From: Crocinitomicaceae bacterium
GTDB taxonomy: Bacteria > Bacteroidota > Bacteroidia > Flavobacteriales_D > Crocinitomicaceae
Assembly (NCBI GenBank): GCA_011522905.1
Contig: WTIB01000314.1
Location: 1 to 25,583, forward strand
Direction of reading: 5' to 3'
DNA length: 25,583 bases
Shown here: one piece after another, positions 25,516-25,583 of the stretch
How positions within the stretch are numbered: position 1 is the stretch's first letter
Layout of the letters: the number at the start of each line of letters is the position of its first letter
Made by a program: the position numbers and the translations under genes
Notes under the pieces: model-generated
The model's input: only the letters and a program-made list of their open reading frames with translations
Told to the model about the DNA's origin: nothing
The model's database searches: none

Positions 25516-25583
25516 ATCTTTATTAATTTTAAGCAAAGAAATAAAATGAGGGGTTAGAGAAGCACATAGAGAAAGAAAACGGA

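Noticed and set aside
25516..25583. Terminal 68 bases after fba.
   Set aside because: Purine-rich tail with no hairpin, promoter match or reading frame that could be supported within the window.
1..25583. Searched by eye for insertion sequences, integrases, CRISPR repeats, toxin-antitoxin pairs, phage genes and defence systems.
   Set aside because: None seen; composition and gene content look like uniform core chromosome.

Overview
The window looks like ordinary chromosome of a marine-type Bacteroidetes bacterium, most likely Flavobacteriales. This rests on low G+C (by eye well under 40%), a type IX secretion (T9SS) C-terminal sorting domain, a PD40/OmpA outer-membrane protein, a Lacal_2735-type small protein, a FabI and a multidomain beta-oxidation protein of the usual Bacteroidetes type, and repeated exact matches to the Bacteroidetes -7 promoter element TAnnTTTG just upstream of genes. 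I see no insertion sequence, phage, CRISPR or integrase. There are 19 protein genes, one tRNA, one probable ncRNA locus and two clear intrinsic terminators.

Layout. 1-1567 (+): 3' part of a PD40/OmpA protein whose start lies left of the window. 1564-8348 (-): six colinear genes read right to left, kup (K+ uptake), an MBL-fold hydrolase, a SPOR-domain membrane protein and a PaaI-type thioesterase, all abutting or overlapping, then a 42-bp gap with a palindromic candidate operator, then marR and a FadN-type beta-oxidation protein. 8449-8530 (+): tRNA-Leu(GAG), followed by an FKBP-DUF1573 fusion lipoprotein (+) that meets an MFS transporter (-) tail to tail. 10847-12659 (+): upp, an unidentified membrane protein and a YjjG-type nucleotidase, packed as an operon with a nucleotide-salvage flavour. 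12664-13834 (-): OsmC-family protein and rlmB. 13949-20633 (+): two large Asp-box (BNR/sortilin-like) beta-propeller proteins, one a T9SS cargo and one a predicted lipoprotein. 20630-21722 (-): fabI with its own terminator, then a 57-residue Lacal_2735-type protein. 21829-24137 (-): uvrB and a DUF3817 membrane protein with an ATGA overlap. 24138-24447: a 310-bp divergent gap with a strong minus-oriented terminator and complementary segments upstream of it, a candidate ncRNA. 24448-25515 (+): class II fructose-bisphosphate aldolase.

The genes form several small units: fatty-acid and acyl-CoA handling (thioesterase, marR, fadN, and separately fabI), nucleotide salvage (upp, yjjG), envelope and secretion (OmpA, SPOR, T9SS propeller, lipoproteins), repair and RNA modification (uvrB, rlmB) and central metabolism (fba). 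Several gene starts were moved downstream of the longest frame because a promoter element, signal peptide or ATGA overlap decided the matter.

I found no clear new multi-gene system. The observations most worth testing are the intergenic RNA candidate between uvrB and fba, the palindrome upstream of marR, the FKBP-DUF1573 fusion, and an inverted repeat that would hide the start codon of the Lacal_2735-type gene.
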